Assembly: GCF_018882185.1 (NCBI RefSeq)
Contig: NZ_JACVOY010000008.1
Coordinates: 1-64,000, forward strand
Origin: Polynucleobacter sp. AP-Latsch-80-C2
GTDB lineage: Bacteria > Pseudomonadota > Gammaproteobacteria > Burkholderiales > Burkholderiaceae
Length of the DNA stretch: 64,000 bases
Direction of reading: 5' to 3'
Both the position numbers and the translations under genes were made by a program. Under the pieces are notes generated by a model, which saw nothing but the letters and a program-made list of their open reading frames with translations, had not been told where the DNA came from and searched no databases. The number at the start of each line of letters is the position of its first letter. Position 1 is the stretch's first letter. Below are positions 52,460-61,058 of the stretch, piece after piece.

Positions 52460-52631
52460 GGCTGACAACTTCATTGCTTAAGAAATTTGGTGCAGCGCAA
52501 TAGTTTTTTGTTTGTAAGTAAATAGTTTCAAAATGCTTTAGGATTTAACAAAGTTTAGATATAGCAGTCAGAAGTGCGTCGCTATGCATCCCATTTGCAT
52601 AAGAATTAAAAAATAAAAAGGAGATTTACCA
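52460..52631 (+). promoter_or_regulatory. Intergenic region upstream of the sugar dehydrogenase
   Basis: This 172-bp AT-rich gap holds an AAGGAG ribosome site just before the dehydrogenase ATG and an inverted pair ATGCA/TGCAT around 52583-52600. No terminator was found after the receptor gene; a separate promoter here is probable but not defined. Confidence 0.35.
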
Positions 52632-53864
52632 ATGAAGCTTAAGAATATTCATTCACTCATGCTGGTTGCAGGTTTGGCAATTGCCACCCTCGCATCTGCA
52701 CAAGCACCAGCGCCAGCCCCGGCTGCTGCTCCAGCTATTCCGCCTACATGGGCGCAGGGCAGAACCGCTGATGGTATGAATCCTTCTTTGTCTCCAAACC
52801 CTCCTGGTATTTCTGCGATGCCTGCAGACGAGATTCCGGTAAGCAAACTCAAAGTTCCTGCCGGTTTCAAAGTTGAATTGTGGGCATCCGGTATGCCAAA
52901 TGGCCGCTCAATGACTGAGTCAGCTAATGGCACAGTATTTGTGGGTACACGCTTTACAGGTAACGTTTATGCAGTAGTTACCAAAGATGGCAAGCGTGAA
53001 GTAAAAACTATTGCTAAGGGCTTGCATCGTCCAAATGGCGTAGCGTTTGCAAATGGCTCACTCTATGTAGCTGAGCTATCACGCATTATTCGCTATGACA
53101 ACATTGAGCAAAACTTAGATAACCCACCTGCACCAGTTGTAGTGTTTGATGCTTTGCCTAAAGATGAGCCACACGGTTGGAAGTTTATGAAGCTGAGCCC
53201 AGATGGCCAGTATTTGTATTTCCAGATCGGTACACCAGCTAATATTGTGGTGCCACCAGCTACTCATGCAACGATCGTTCGTTTAAACCTCAAAACTAAT
53301 ATTTTGGAAACGGTTGCCACTGGCGTACGTAACAGCGTAGGTATGGACTTCCAGCCTGGTAGCAAAGAATTGTGGTTTACCAATAATGGTCGTGACTGGG
53401 TTGCAGAAGATAAGCCAAATGACACATTGAATCGCTTGGTTCGTCCTAAGGGAATGAACTTTGGCTATCCATTCTGCCATCAAGGCGACTTCTTGGATCC
53501 AGAGTTTGGTAAAGGTCGTTCTTGCGATGAGTTCGATAAACCTGTCTACAACTTAGGTGCTCACGTTGCCGCATTGGGTATGCGTTTCTATAACGGCAAA
53601 CAATTCCCAGCAGAGTACAAAGGCAATATCTTTATTGCGGAACATGGTTCATGGAATAAGACTCAGCGCGTTGGCTATCAAGTAGTTCGCGTTGTATTGG
53701 ATTCCAAGAACAAGGTTGTGAAATCTGAGCCATTCGTTACTGGTTGGTTAGATGGTGACAAGTTCTGGGGTCGTCCAGTTGACGTACAAATGTTGAAAGA
53801 TGGTTCTATGCTCGTATCTGATGACGAGACTGGCGCTATCTTCCGCGTTTCTTACGGCAAATGA
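52632..53864 (+). CDS. PQQ-dependent sugar (sorbosone/aldose-like) dehydrogenase, exported
   Basis: The 410-residue protein has a signal peptide (ends LASAQA) and a Pro/Ala-rich linker, then a six-bladed propeller: VPAGFKVELWASGMP, GLHRPNGVAFANG, VRNSVGMDFQPGSKELWFTN, IAEHGSWNKTQRVGY and DVQMLKDGSMLVSDDETGAIFRV. It belongs to the soluble glucose/sorbosone dehydrogenase superfamily, which oxidises aldoses in the periplasm with PQQ. Substrate is not known. The gene overlaps the cytochrome c gene by four bases (ATGA), so the cytochrome is likely its electron acceptor. Confidence 0.85.
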   Translation: MKLKNIHSLMLVAGLAIATLASAQAPAPAPAAAPAIPPTWAQGRTADGMNPSLSPNPPGISAMPADEIPVSKLKVPAGFKVELWASGMPNGRSMTESANGTVFVGTRFTGNVYAVVTKDGKREVKTIAKGLHRPNGVAFANGSLYVAELSRIIRYDNIEQNLDNPPAPVVVFDALPKDEPHGWKFMKLSPDGQYLYFQIGTPANIVVPPATHATIVRLNLKTNILETVATGVRNSVGMDFQPGSKELWFTNNGRDWVAEDKPNDTLNRLVRPKGMNFGYPFCHQGDFLDPEFGKGRSCDEFDKPVYNLGAHVAALGMRFYNGKQFPAEYKGNIFIAEHGSWNKTQRVGYQVVRVVLDSKNKVVKSEPFVTGWLDGDKFWGRPVDVQMLKDGSMLVSDDETGAIFRVSYGK

Positions 53865-54454
53865 AATTGATCAGAAATACTAAGGCCATCCTTGTGGTGG
53901 CCTTTTTTACGACTAATCTAGGTGCTGTATTTGCAGCGCCCCCTGATGCTGTTGCTGGCAAAGCAAAGGCGCAAATGTGCTTTGCTTGTCATGGTGAAAA
54001 TGGTATTTCTTCATCAGCAGAGATTCCAAACCTGGCAACACAACCTTCTTTGTCTATTACCTATCAGCTGATTCAATTCCGAGGACAGCAACGTAAGGGT
54101 GGGGGCATGGAAGGAATCTCTATGGCCTTGAGCGATCAAGATATGCGTGACATCGCCGCTTATTACTCTGCTTTGCCACCGCCTCCCGCAAAATCGGGTA
54201 ATCCCGAGAAGATTACCAAGGGCGCGCAAATTTCCAGTACTCAATATTGCAATTCGTGTCATGGGGCGCAGCTTCAAGGGCAAAAACATATTGCTCGCCT
54301 AGCAGGTCAGTCTCCGGAGTATCTGGTAACCCAGCTTAAAAACATTCGCTCGGGTAGCCGTATTGATATGGATGGCACAATGGGAAGTGCAGCAAGAGGA
54401 TTAAGTGATGAGGATATTGAGGCTTTAGCCGCATATGCCGCCTCTCTTAATTGA
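53861..54454 (+). CDS. Di-haem cytochrome c (c4/c-553-like)
   Basis: The 197-residue protein has a signal peptide (about 1-26) and two cytochrome c domains with haem sites CFACH (about 41-45) and CNSCH (about 132-136). Each domain has a later methionine suited as sixth ligand, for example GGGMEGISMAL. The two-domain architecture is that of cytochrome c4. It should pass electrons from the dehydrogenase, to which it is translationally coupled, to the terminal oxidase. Confidence 0.9.
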   Translation: MKLIRNTKAILVVAFFTTNLGAVFAAPPDAVAGKAKAQMCFACHGENGISSSAEIPNLATQPSLSITYQLIQFRGQQRKGGGMEGISMALSDQDMRDIAAYYSALPPPPAKSGNPEKITKGAQISSTQYCNSCHGAQLQGQKHIARLAGQSPEYLVTQLKNIRSGSRIDMDGTMGSAARGLSDEDIEALAAYAASLN

Positions 54455-54482
54455 TAGTCAATCCTAATATGTAGCCCCTTCA

Positions 54483-55556
54483 TTGCAAACATCAGCACGT
54501 CAGCAGCCGCTTTTTCTCATTGATTTACTCAAGGTCTTAGCGGCGCTTTTAATTATTCTTCACCATCTCTCGAGTTACGGTCAAATTGCAGAAGACGCAC
54601 GCAGTGTTTTGCCTGGAATCATGACTTGGTTGTTCGAGTATGGTCGCTATGCAGTGCAAATCTTTTTGGTCATGGCGGGGTATTTAGCTGCGCAATCACT
54701 GAGTCGTTTTGCCACAGTCAAATTTAGTGCCCAAGGTTTGCTGAAGGTCATCCTGAATCGATATCTTCGTTTATTCGGTCCTTATGCAGCAGCGCTCCTA
54801 TTGACGATTCTTTGCGCCTATATCGCGCGCTTTTGGGTGAATGATGAATTCGTAGGCAAGTCTGAAACCTTAGGGCAATTTTTAGCGCACCTCTTTTTTA
54901 TTCAAGGCATTCTGGGCTTAGATTCCATTTCTGCAGGCGCTTGGTATATCGCCATTGATTGGCAGCTCTATGCCATCTTGGCTATTTTGTTGATTTCCTA
55001 TCCCAGTTATCAAGCAGTTATTTGGGTGATCAGCATTTTGGCGGTGAGCTCACTGTTATTTTTTAATCGCTCGGGCGAATATGAGGCTTACTTCATCTAC
55101 TTCATCGGGTCTTATGGGCTCGGTGTCTTAGCCTATTTGGCGAAACGCTTCGCAGATAAAGGCGTTAATCGTCTAGCGAAGACTGCACTCGTAGTGATTG
55201 GCCTCATCATCGTCATCTCTTCTTTCCAGCAAATTTGGTTAAGAAACTTTCTTGCTTGGTTTGTGGCTATAGCGCTATTGCTTTGGGGAAATATGCCTTA
55301 TCCCTCGCTTGGAAAAAATACAGAATTTATTCTGAGAGCAATCTCCTGGGGTAGCGCGCGCTCATACAGCGCATTTCTGATTCACTTCGCATTCATTTTA
55401 TTAGCGAATACTTTATATATTGCTACAGGGATGCATGCCCATGAAAGTGGCGTATTGGCGCTAGTATTAGTGCTGGGAGTTGTGGTGTCCAGCACGATAG
55501 CGGCAAACTATCTATATCGATGGGTTGAAGTCCCATCGCTGAAACTCAAAGTCTAA
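54483..55556 (+). CDS. Acyltransferase-3 family membrane protein
   Basis: The 357-residue protein has about ten helices and the AT3 pattern: LIDLLKVLAALLIILHHLS with the key histidine, VQIFLVMAGYLAAQSL, and AGAWYIAIDWQLYAIL. No SGNH domain is attached, unlike the three in the polysaccharide locus. It probably acylates an envelope sugar. The start is TTG at 54483; no ATG lies upstream of the conserved segment. Its 3' end overlaps darP by four bases, convergently. Confidence 0.8.
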   Translation: MQTSARQQPLFLIDLLKVLAALLIILHHLSSYGQIAEDARSVLPGIMTWLFEYGRYAVQIFLVMAGYLAAQSLSRFATVKFSAQGLLKVILNRYLRLFGPYAAALLLTILCAYIARFWVNDEFVGKSETLGQFLAHLFFIQGILGLDSISAGAWYIAIDWQLYAILAILLISYPSYQAVIWVISILAVSSLLFFNRSGEYEAYFIYFIGSYGLGVLAYLAKRFADKGVNRLAKTALVVIGLIIVISSFQQIWLRNFLAWFVAIALLLWGNMPYPSLGKNTEFILRAISWGSARSYSAFLIHFAFILLANTLYIATGMHAHESGVLALVLVLGVVVSSTIAANYLYRWVEVPSLKLKV

Positions 55557-56080
55557 AGACCCATATCCTTGAGGACGCGGAAAATCTCGCGATAGGCTTT
55601 GGGTGGTTTATTTAGTTCTTTTTCTCTGCGCGCGTTCCGAATTAAGGTGCGCATATTCTGAATATCCATATCGGGATATTGCTCAATCATCTTTGTGAAG
55701 GCCTCATCATTGGCAATTAAGCGATCACGATAGCTCTCTAAAAAATGGAGCTTGGCGGTTTCTGCTTTGCTCACGCCTTGAATGGCATCCAAACGCTTTT
55801 GAATCGCATCGAGTTCTTCATCATCTAGAAAGCGCATGAGCTTTCCAAGATATTGTTTATGACGACGAATGGCTTCGAAACTTTTGATTTTATTTGTCTC
55901 GGCAATCGCTATCTTGATTGCCTCATCCATAGGGATGGTTTTGAGGGCATCATTACTGAGGGCGGCGAGAACTTCTGCCAGCTTCTGACGTTCAGTCATT
56001 TGGCGTTTTAGCTCAGACTTGCTTGGACCATCATCAGGCTCAGCTATCTTCGGCGTCCGGTTCTTCTCATTAATGTGCAT
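55553..56080 (-). CDS. darP: Ribosome biogenesis factor DarP (YjgA, DUF615)
   Basis: The 175-residue protein is all-helical and charged with the DUF615 pattern: SKSELKRQMTERQKLAEVLA, AIAETNKIKSFEAIRRHKQY and MRTLIRNARREKELNKPPKA. DarP binds the late 50S precursor and promotes assembly of the peptidyltransferase centre in E. coli. Length is normal. It stands alone, with convergent and divergent neighbours. Confidence 0.9.
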   Translation of the reverse strand: MHINEKNRTPKIAEPDDGPSKSELKRQMTERQKLAEVLAALSNDALKTIPMDEAIKIAIAETNKIKSFEAIRRHKQYLGKLMRFLDDEELDAIQKRLDAIQGVSKAETAKLHFLESYRDRLIANDEAFTKMIEQYPDMDIQNMRTLIRNARREKELNKPPKAYREIFRVLKDMGL

Positions 56081-56177
56081 TGCGTCATTTTAGACGGGTA
56101 TTGAAATGCATTTGGATACTCAATTTTGAACTTTGGTAAATAATAGGGCGAAATCAGTTATATCTGACTTAAAAACC

Positions 56178-57803
56178 ATGACTTCTGCAAATACTTACGA
56201 CTACATCATCATTGGGGCTGGCAGTGCCGGCTGCATGCTGGCTAAGCGCTTGTCTGAGAACCCCCTGAAAAAGGTATTGCTCATTGAGGCTGGAAAGAAC
56301 GATAACTACATCTGGATTCATATTCCGGTGGGCTATTTGTATTGCATTGATAACCCCAGGGCAGATTGGCGCTTTAAGACCGTGAATGAAGCGGGTCTGA
56401 ATGGACGTTCTTTGCTTTATCCACGTGGCAGAGTCCTAGGTGGGTGCTCGTCGATCAACGGCATGATTTATATGCGTGGCCAAGCGGGTGATTACGAATC
56501 TTGGGTACAGGCGACGGGGGATGATGCTTGGTCTTGGGCGAATGCGCTTGCGCGTTATAAACAGTTCGAGGATTATCACAGCGATGCCAATGAGTGGCAT
56601 GGCAAAGGTGGTGAGTGGACGGTTTCGAAGCAGCGTCTTCGTTGGCCCATCATGGATAAATTTAAAGAGGCTGCAGTAGAAGCTGGAATTCCTGCTTCAG
56701 ATGATTTCAATTGCGGGGATAATTTTGGCGTTGGCTACTTTGATGTGAGTCAACGCGCTGGTTGGCGCCTGAATACCTCTAAAGCATTTTTAAAAGATGC
56801 TTCCAAGCGTAGCAATCTCACAATCATTACTGAAGCCATAGTCGATAAACTCAAAATTGATGCCGACAGTAAAAATTGTTATGGAGTGGAATATCTCAAA
56901 GATGGCGAACGGCAAGAAGCACTCTGTTCCATTAAGCAGGGTGGCGAAGTCTTGTTATGTGCTGGCGCAATTGGCAGCGTACAAATTTTGGAACGTTCGG
57001 GAGTCGGTACCGCAGCACGTCTAAATGCCTTAGGAATTCCAGTCATTCAAGATTTACCGGGCGTCGGTGAGAATCTGCAAGACCATTTGCAATTACGGAT
57101 GGTTTACAAAGTCAGCGGTATTAAAACTTTAAACACTAAAGCCAATACTCTATGGGGCAAGATGATGATTGGCTTGGAGTATCTGTTGAAGCGCTCTGGA
57201 CCGATGTCTATGGCACCTTCACAGCTGGGCGCATTTGCTTATAGTTCTCCTGAGCAAAAGAGTGCGAATGTGGAATATCACGTTCAACCTTTGTCGCTGG
57301 AAAAGTTTGGCGAGGATTTGCATTCTTTTAATGCCTTTACAGCGAGTGTCTGTAATGTGCGACCCACATCGCGCGGTAGTGTGCACATCAACTCCGTTGA
57401 TCCCGAGGCGCCACCACTCATACATCCGAATTACTTATCGACTGAGGAAGATCGAAAAGTAGCGGCTGAGTCATTGAGACTCACTCGGCGTATCGCTCAT
57501 AGCCCAGCGTTAAAGCCATACACCCCTGAGGAATACAAACCAGGCATTCAATATCAAACGGATGAAGAGTTGGTGAAAGCTGCGGGAGATATTGGCACAA
57601 CGATTTTTCATCCAGTAGGCACTTGTAAGATGGGTCGCGCTGATGATCCTATGGCAGTCCTTGATTCTCAGTTGCGGGTGAGAGGTATTCATCACTTGCG
57701 CGTTGTTGATGCATCAGCGATGCCAACCATCACCTCTGGTAATACAGCAGCACCAACAATGATGATTGCCCAGCGCGTGGCAGAGCTGCTCACGCGTGAA
57801 TAG
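56178..57803 (+). CDS. GMC-family FAD oxidoreductase (choline/alcohol dehydrogenase-like)
   Basis: The 541-residue protein begins with the FAD loop YDYIIIGAGSAGCMLAKRL, then RVLGGCSSINGMIYMRGQ (GMC signature 1), GAIGSVQILERSGVG (signature 2) and C-terminal DASAMPTITSGNTAAPTMMI. It oxidises an alcohol with FAD; BetA-like choline dehydrogenase and polyethylene glycol or alkanol dehydrogenases are possible. I prefer ATG 56178, since the frame's earlier TTG (56133) adds 15 unconserved residues. The EamA transporter gene overlaps its end by eight bases. Confidence 0.87.
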   Translation: MTSANTYDYIIIGAGSAGCMLAKRLSENPLKKVLLIEAGKNDNYIWIHIPVGYLYCIDNPRADWRFKTVNEAGLNGRSLLYPRGRVLGGCSSINGMIYMRGQAGDYESWVQATGDDAWSWANALARYKQFEDYHSDANEWHGKGGEWTVSKQRLRWPIMDKFKEAAVEAGIPASDDFNCGDNFGVGYFDVSQRAGWRLNTSKAFLKDASKRSNLTIITEAIVDKLKIDADSKNCYGVEYLKDGERQEALCSIKQGGEVLLCAGAIGSVQILERSGVGTAARLNALGIPVIQDLPGVGENLQDHLQLRMVYKVSGIKTLNTKANTLWGKMMIGLEYLLKRSGPMSMAPSQLGAFAYSSPEQKSANVEYHVQPLSLEKFGEDLHSFNAFTASVCNVRPTSRGSVHINSVDPEAPPLIHPNYLSTEEDRKVAAESLRLTRRIAHSPALKPYTPEEYKPGIQYQTDEELVKAAGDIGTTIFHPVGTCKMGRADDPMAVLDSQLRVRGIHHLRVVDASAMPTITSGNTAAPTMMIAQRVAELLTRE

Positions 57804-58710
57804 TCCGCAGCGGAGTGACCGACTGCCTTTGAGCCACCTGCTCTTGGCTTTGGCTATTGTGGCGGTATGGGGCACTAACTTTGTCGTCATTAAGATTTCG
57901 CTCGAGGCTTTTCCACCATTTTTGTTTGCGGCGCTGCGTTACTTTTTTGCGCTACTTCCCATCGTCTTTTTTGTGCCTAGGCCAAAAGTATCTTGGCGTA
58001 ATCTTTGTGCCTATGGACTGGCCACAGGGGTAGGGCAGTTTGGGGTCATGTATTTTGCGATTGATGGCCGTATTTCTCCCGGCTTGGCATCACTGGTCAT
58101 TCAGACTCAAGTATTTTTTACGATCGGCTTTGCAATGTTCTTTGCAAAAGAGGGTCTAAAACGCTATCAAGTCGTAGCAGTTGGCGTTGCAATGACGGGT
58201 TTGGGAATTATTGCGCTGCACACAGATGCGTCAACTACTTTTATGGGCTTGGCTTTAGTGGTTTTTGCTGGTCTTTCATGGGGGGCTGCTAATACAGTCA
58301 GCCGCAGTGCTGGATCGATCAATATGTTCTCTTACGTTGTTTGGGCCAGTGCATTTTCAATTCCTCCACTGTTTCTGATATCCCTTTTCTTTGAAGGGGG
58401 CTGGGAGCATATGAGTTCGACAATGGCTTCTGCGCCTTTGGGGGCATGGCTCGGAGTCCTATGGCAGTCTTGGGGAAATACGCTTTTTGGCTATGCCGCT
58501 TGGGGGTGGTTGTTATCCAAACACCCAGCAGCTTTGGTAGCACCAACCCCGCTTTTAGTGCCCATCTTTGGAATGGGGGCATCTGCCTATTTTTTAAGTG
58601 AGCCTCTACCAACCTGGAAGATATTGGCTGCTGGCCTAGTGATTGCAGGCTTGGTCGTTAACTTATTTTGGCCAAGCCTTGAATCAAAAATAAAGCATCA
58701 CCTAGGCTAA
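57796..58710 (+). CDS. EamA/DMT-superfamily exporter
   Basis: The 304-residue protein has ten helices in two EamA repeats: LLALAIVAVWGTNFVVIKIS in the first and GLALVVFAGLSWGAANTVS in the second. Such proteins export amino acids or metabolites. I place the start at GTG 57796, inside the GMC oxidoreductase stop (8-bp overlap); the frame stays open to TTG 57766 but those residues are not family-like. The overlap suggests coupling to the oxidoreductase. Confidence 0.85.
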   Translation: MNSPQRSDRLPLSHLLLALAIVAVWGTNFVVIKISLEAFPPFLFAALRYFFALLPIVFFVPRPKVSWRNLCAYGLATGVGQFGVMYFAIDGRISPGLASLVIQTQVFFTIGFAMFFAKEGLKRYQVVAVGVAMTGLGIIALHTDASTTFMGLALVVFAGLSWGAANTVSRSAGSINMFSYVVWASAFSIPPLFLISLFFEGGWEHMSSTMASAPLGAWLGVLWQSWGNTLFGYAAWGWLLSKHPAALVAPTPLLVPIFGMGASAYFLSEPLPTWKILAAGLVIAGLVVNLFWPSLESKIKHHLG

Positions 58711-58724
58711 GGATTTGGCTTCTG

Positions 58725-58761
58725 GGGCTAATGTAAAACCCTAATACAAAGCCCTTTTTTT
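58725..58761 (+). terminator. Weak candidate terminator after the EamA gene
   Basis: GGGCT (58725-58729) and AGCCC (58750-58754) can pair around a 20-base loop and are followed by T7 (58755-58761). The stem is short, so termination efficiency is doubtful. Confidence 0.4.
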
Positions 58762-58770
58762 GCCCTTGCA

Positions 58771-58799
58771 TTAACAGTAAGATAGAAATTCGGTATAAG
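58771..58799 (+). promoter_or_regulatory. Sigma-70-like promoter of the liv operon
   Basis: TTAACA (58771-58776), a 17-bp spacer and TATAAG (58794-58799), 55 bp upstream of the binding-protein ATG. Confidence 0.65.
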
Positions 58800-58854
58800 T
58801 TTTACCAATAAAAAAGTATTTATTTAATTAGCAATTTTTAGTCATGGAGACTTT

Positions 58855-60039
58855 ATGAATATTCGTCATCACATTTTTGCAGTTGCTGCTGCTGCAATGT
58901 TTACAACTGGCGCTTACGCTGCCGATATCAAGCTTGGTGTTTCAGGACCATTCACTGGCGGCTCTGCCTCAATGGGTGTAAGTATGCGTGACGGTGTTCG
59001 TCTTGCTGCTAAAGAAATTAATGCCGCTGGCGGTGTTAATGGCAATAAAATTGTTTTGGTTGAGCGCGATGATGAAGCTAAAAATGAACGTGGTGTACAA
59101 ATCGCTCAAGAGTTGATCAACAACGAAAAAGTGGTTGCTACTTTGGGCTTTATTAACACTGGCGTTGCTTTGGCTTCACAGCGTTTTTACCAAGAAGCCA
59201 AAATCCCAGTAATGAATAACGTAGCTACAGGAACTTTGATTACTCATCAATTTCCAAATGCACCAGAAAATTATGTTTTCCGTAATGGCGCGCCTGATGT
59301 GATTCAAGCTCCAATGATTGCTAAAGAGGCGGTTGAGAAGCGAGGCCTCAAGAAGGTGGCCATCTTGGCCGACTCTACAAACTACGGTCAATTGGGTCGT
59401 GAAGACTTAGAAAAGGCGCTTAAGACCTATGGTGTTACACCGGTTGCTGAAGAAAAATTCAACATCGGTGACGTTGACATGACTTCACAGCTGCTCAAGG
59501 CGAAAAATGCTGGAGCTGATGTCATTTTGACCTATGCAATTGGACCTGAGTTAGCGCAAATTGCGAATGGCATGGCAAAGTTGGGTTGGAAAAAGCCAAT
59601 CATCGGAAGCTGGACATTGTCTATGGCTAGCTTTATTGATACTGCAGGCAAAAATGGTAACGGCGCAACAATGCCTGAGACCTTTATTCAAAATCCCCCA
59701 ACAACTCCAAAACGTAAAGTGTTTGTTGAAACTTACCTGAAAGAGTTCAAACCTAAGAACGGCATCATCGCTTCCCCAGTATCAGCAGCTCAAGGTTACG
59801 ATTCTGTATACCTATTGGCTGCAGCGATCAAGCAAGCGAATAGCACTGAGGGGCCAAAGATTGTGGCTGCTCTAGAAAACTTGAATACTCCAGTTGATGG
59901 TGTTGTGATGACTTACAACAAGCCGTTTACCAAAGCTGATCACGAGGCAATCAAAGCTAAAGACGTTGTCATGGGCGTTGTAGAGAACGGTCGTGTTGAG
60001 TTCTTGAACGCTGAAGACGCAACTGCTAAGAAGAAGTAA
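58855..60039 (+). CDS. livK: Branched-chain amino acid ABC transporter binding protein (LivK-like)
   Basis: The 394-residue protein has a signal peptide (about 1-22, ending AYAAD) and a type I periplasmic binding fold: IKLGVSGPFTGGSASMGV, GVRLAAKEINAAGGVNG and later ILADSTNYGQLG. It captures leucine/isoleucine/valine or a similar amide in the periplasm for the permease genes downstream. Related members also bind urea or aromatic acids, so specificity is tentative. A strong hairpin separates it from livH, which should let it be made in excess. Confidence 0.9.
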   Translation: MNIRHHIFAVAAAAMFTTGAYAADIKLGVSGPFTGGSASMGVSMRDGVRLAAKEINAAGGVNGNKIVLVERDDEAKNERGVQIAQELINNEKVVATLGFINTGVALASQRFYQEAKIPVMNNVATGTLITHQFPNAPENYVFRNGAPDVIQAPMIAKEAVEKRGLKKVAILADSTNYGQLGREDLEKALKTYGVTPVAEEKFNIGDVDMTSQLLKAKNAGADVILTYAIGPELAQIANGMAKLGWKKPIIGSWTLSMASFIDTAGKNGNGATMPETFIQNPPTTPKRKVFVETYLKEFKPKNGIIASPVSAAQGYDSVYLLAAAIKQANSTEGPKIVAALENLNTPVDGVVMTYNKPFTKADHEAIKAKDVVMGVVENGRVEFLNAEDATAKKK

Positions 60040-60094
60040 TTTGCCTCAGGAAGGGTGTGGAAGAAGTTTTTTCTGCACTGCAACATAAGTACGT

Positions 60095-60125
60095 GCAAAG
60101 CGCCGCCCATAAAGCGGCGCTTTGC
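60095..60125 (+). promoter_or_regulatory. Perfect 12-bp hairpin between livK and livH
   Basis: GCAAAGCGCCGC (60095-60106) and GCGGCGCTTTGC (60114-60125) pair fully around a 7-base loop. No T-run follows, so it is better read as an mRNA-stabilising or partial-termination element favouring livK expression. Confidence 0.7.
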
Positions 60126-60179
60126 TTACAATGACGGATTCGTTAATAAAACAGTTTTAAGTATATTTAGGCCAATAAC

Positions 60180-61058
60180 ATGGACATGTTTGCACAAATC
60201 CTCTCGAGCGGCATAGCGGTGGGGATGATCTACGCGGTCATCGCTTTCGGCTTTCAGCTCACTTTTGCCACATCTGGCACATTGAATTTCGGTCAAGGCG
60301 AAGCCTTGATGTTGGGCGCCTTGGTTGGCCTGACATGCGTAGATACCTTTGGCATGAACTATTGGTTAATGATTCCCGTAGTGTGTTTATTCGGCATGAT
60401 TCAAGGTAGCTTTGTTGAGCTCATTGGTGTGCGTCCAGCGATCAAAATTAAATCTGAGTTCGGTTGGATTATGTCTACCATCGCACTCGGCATCATTTTC
60501 AAAAACGTTGCTGAAAATATTTGGGGTCGTGATGCCTTACCATTTCCATCACCATTGCCAATGGAGCCAATGAGCTTCTTGGGCGCCAACATTCTTCCAA
60601 TGGAAATTTTAGTTGTCGTCGGTGCTTTGGTTATGATGTTCTTAGTGGAATTCTTTAACCGTAAAACGATCTACGGTAAAGCAGTAGTAGCGACTGCAAA
60701 TGACCGCGATGCTGCTGGCCTGATGGGTATTAATACCAGTATGGTGATTACTTTCTCTTACGCTTTGTCATCACTTACCGCTGCTTTTGCTGGTGTATTG
60801 ATTGCGCCATTAACCTTAACTGGTGCAACCATGGGTGGCGCATTGGGTCTGAAGGCATTTGCTGTTGCCATTATTGGCGGTCTCTCTAGCGGCCTCGGAA
60901 TTATTGTTGGTGGTTTGATTTTAGGAATCGTAGAAACTGCGACTGGCTTCTATATTTCTACTGGTTACAAAGATGTGCCAGGATTGATCTTGTTACTGCT
61001 GGTGCTGGCTTATAAGCCATCCGGTCTCTTCGGCAAATCTGCAATTAAGAAAGTTTAA
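60180..61058 (+). CDS. livH: Branched-chain amino acid ABC transporter permease (LivH)
   Basis: The 292-residue protein has about eight helices with the LivH pattern: GVAVGMIYAVIAFGFQLTFA-like first helix, TLNFGQGEALMLGAL and KAFAVAIIGGLSSGLGIIVG. It pairs with the LivM half of the next protein to form the channel. Its stop overlaps the next ATG by one base. Confidence 0.93.
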   Translation: MDMFAQILSSGIAVGMIYAVIAFGFQLTFATSGTLNFGQGEALMLGALVGLTCVDTFGMNYWLMIPVVCLFGMIQGSFVELIGVRPAIKIKSEFGWIMSTIALGIIFKNVAENIWGRDALPFPSPLPMEPMSFLGANILPMEILVVVGALVMMFLVEFFNRKTIYGKAVVATANDRDAAGLMGINTSMVITFSYALSSLTAAFAGVLIAPLTLTGATMGGALGLKAFAVAIIGGLSSGLGIIVGGLILGIVETATGFYISTGYKDVPGLILLLLVLAYKPSGLFGKSAIKKV

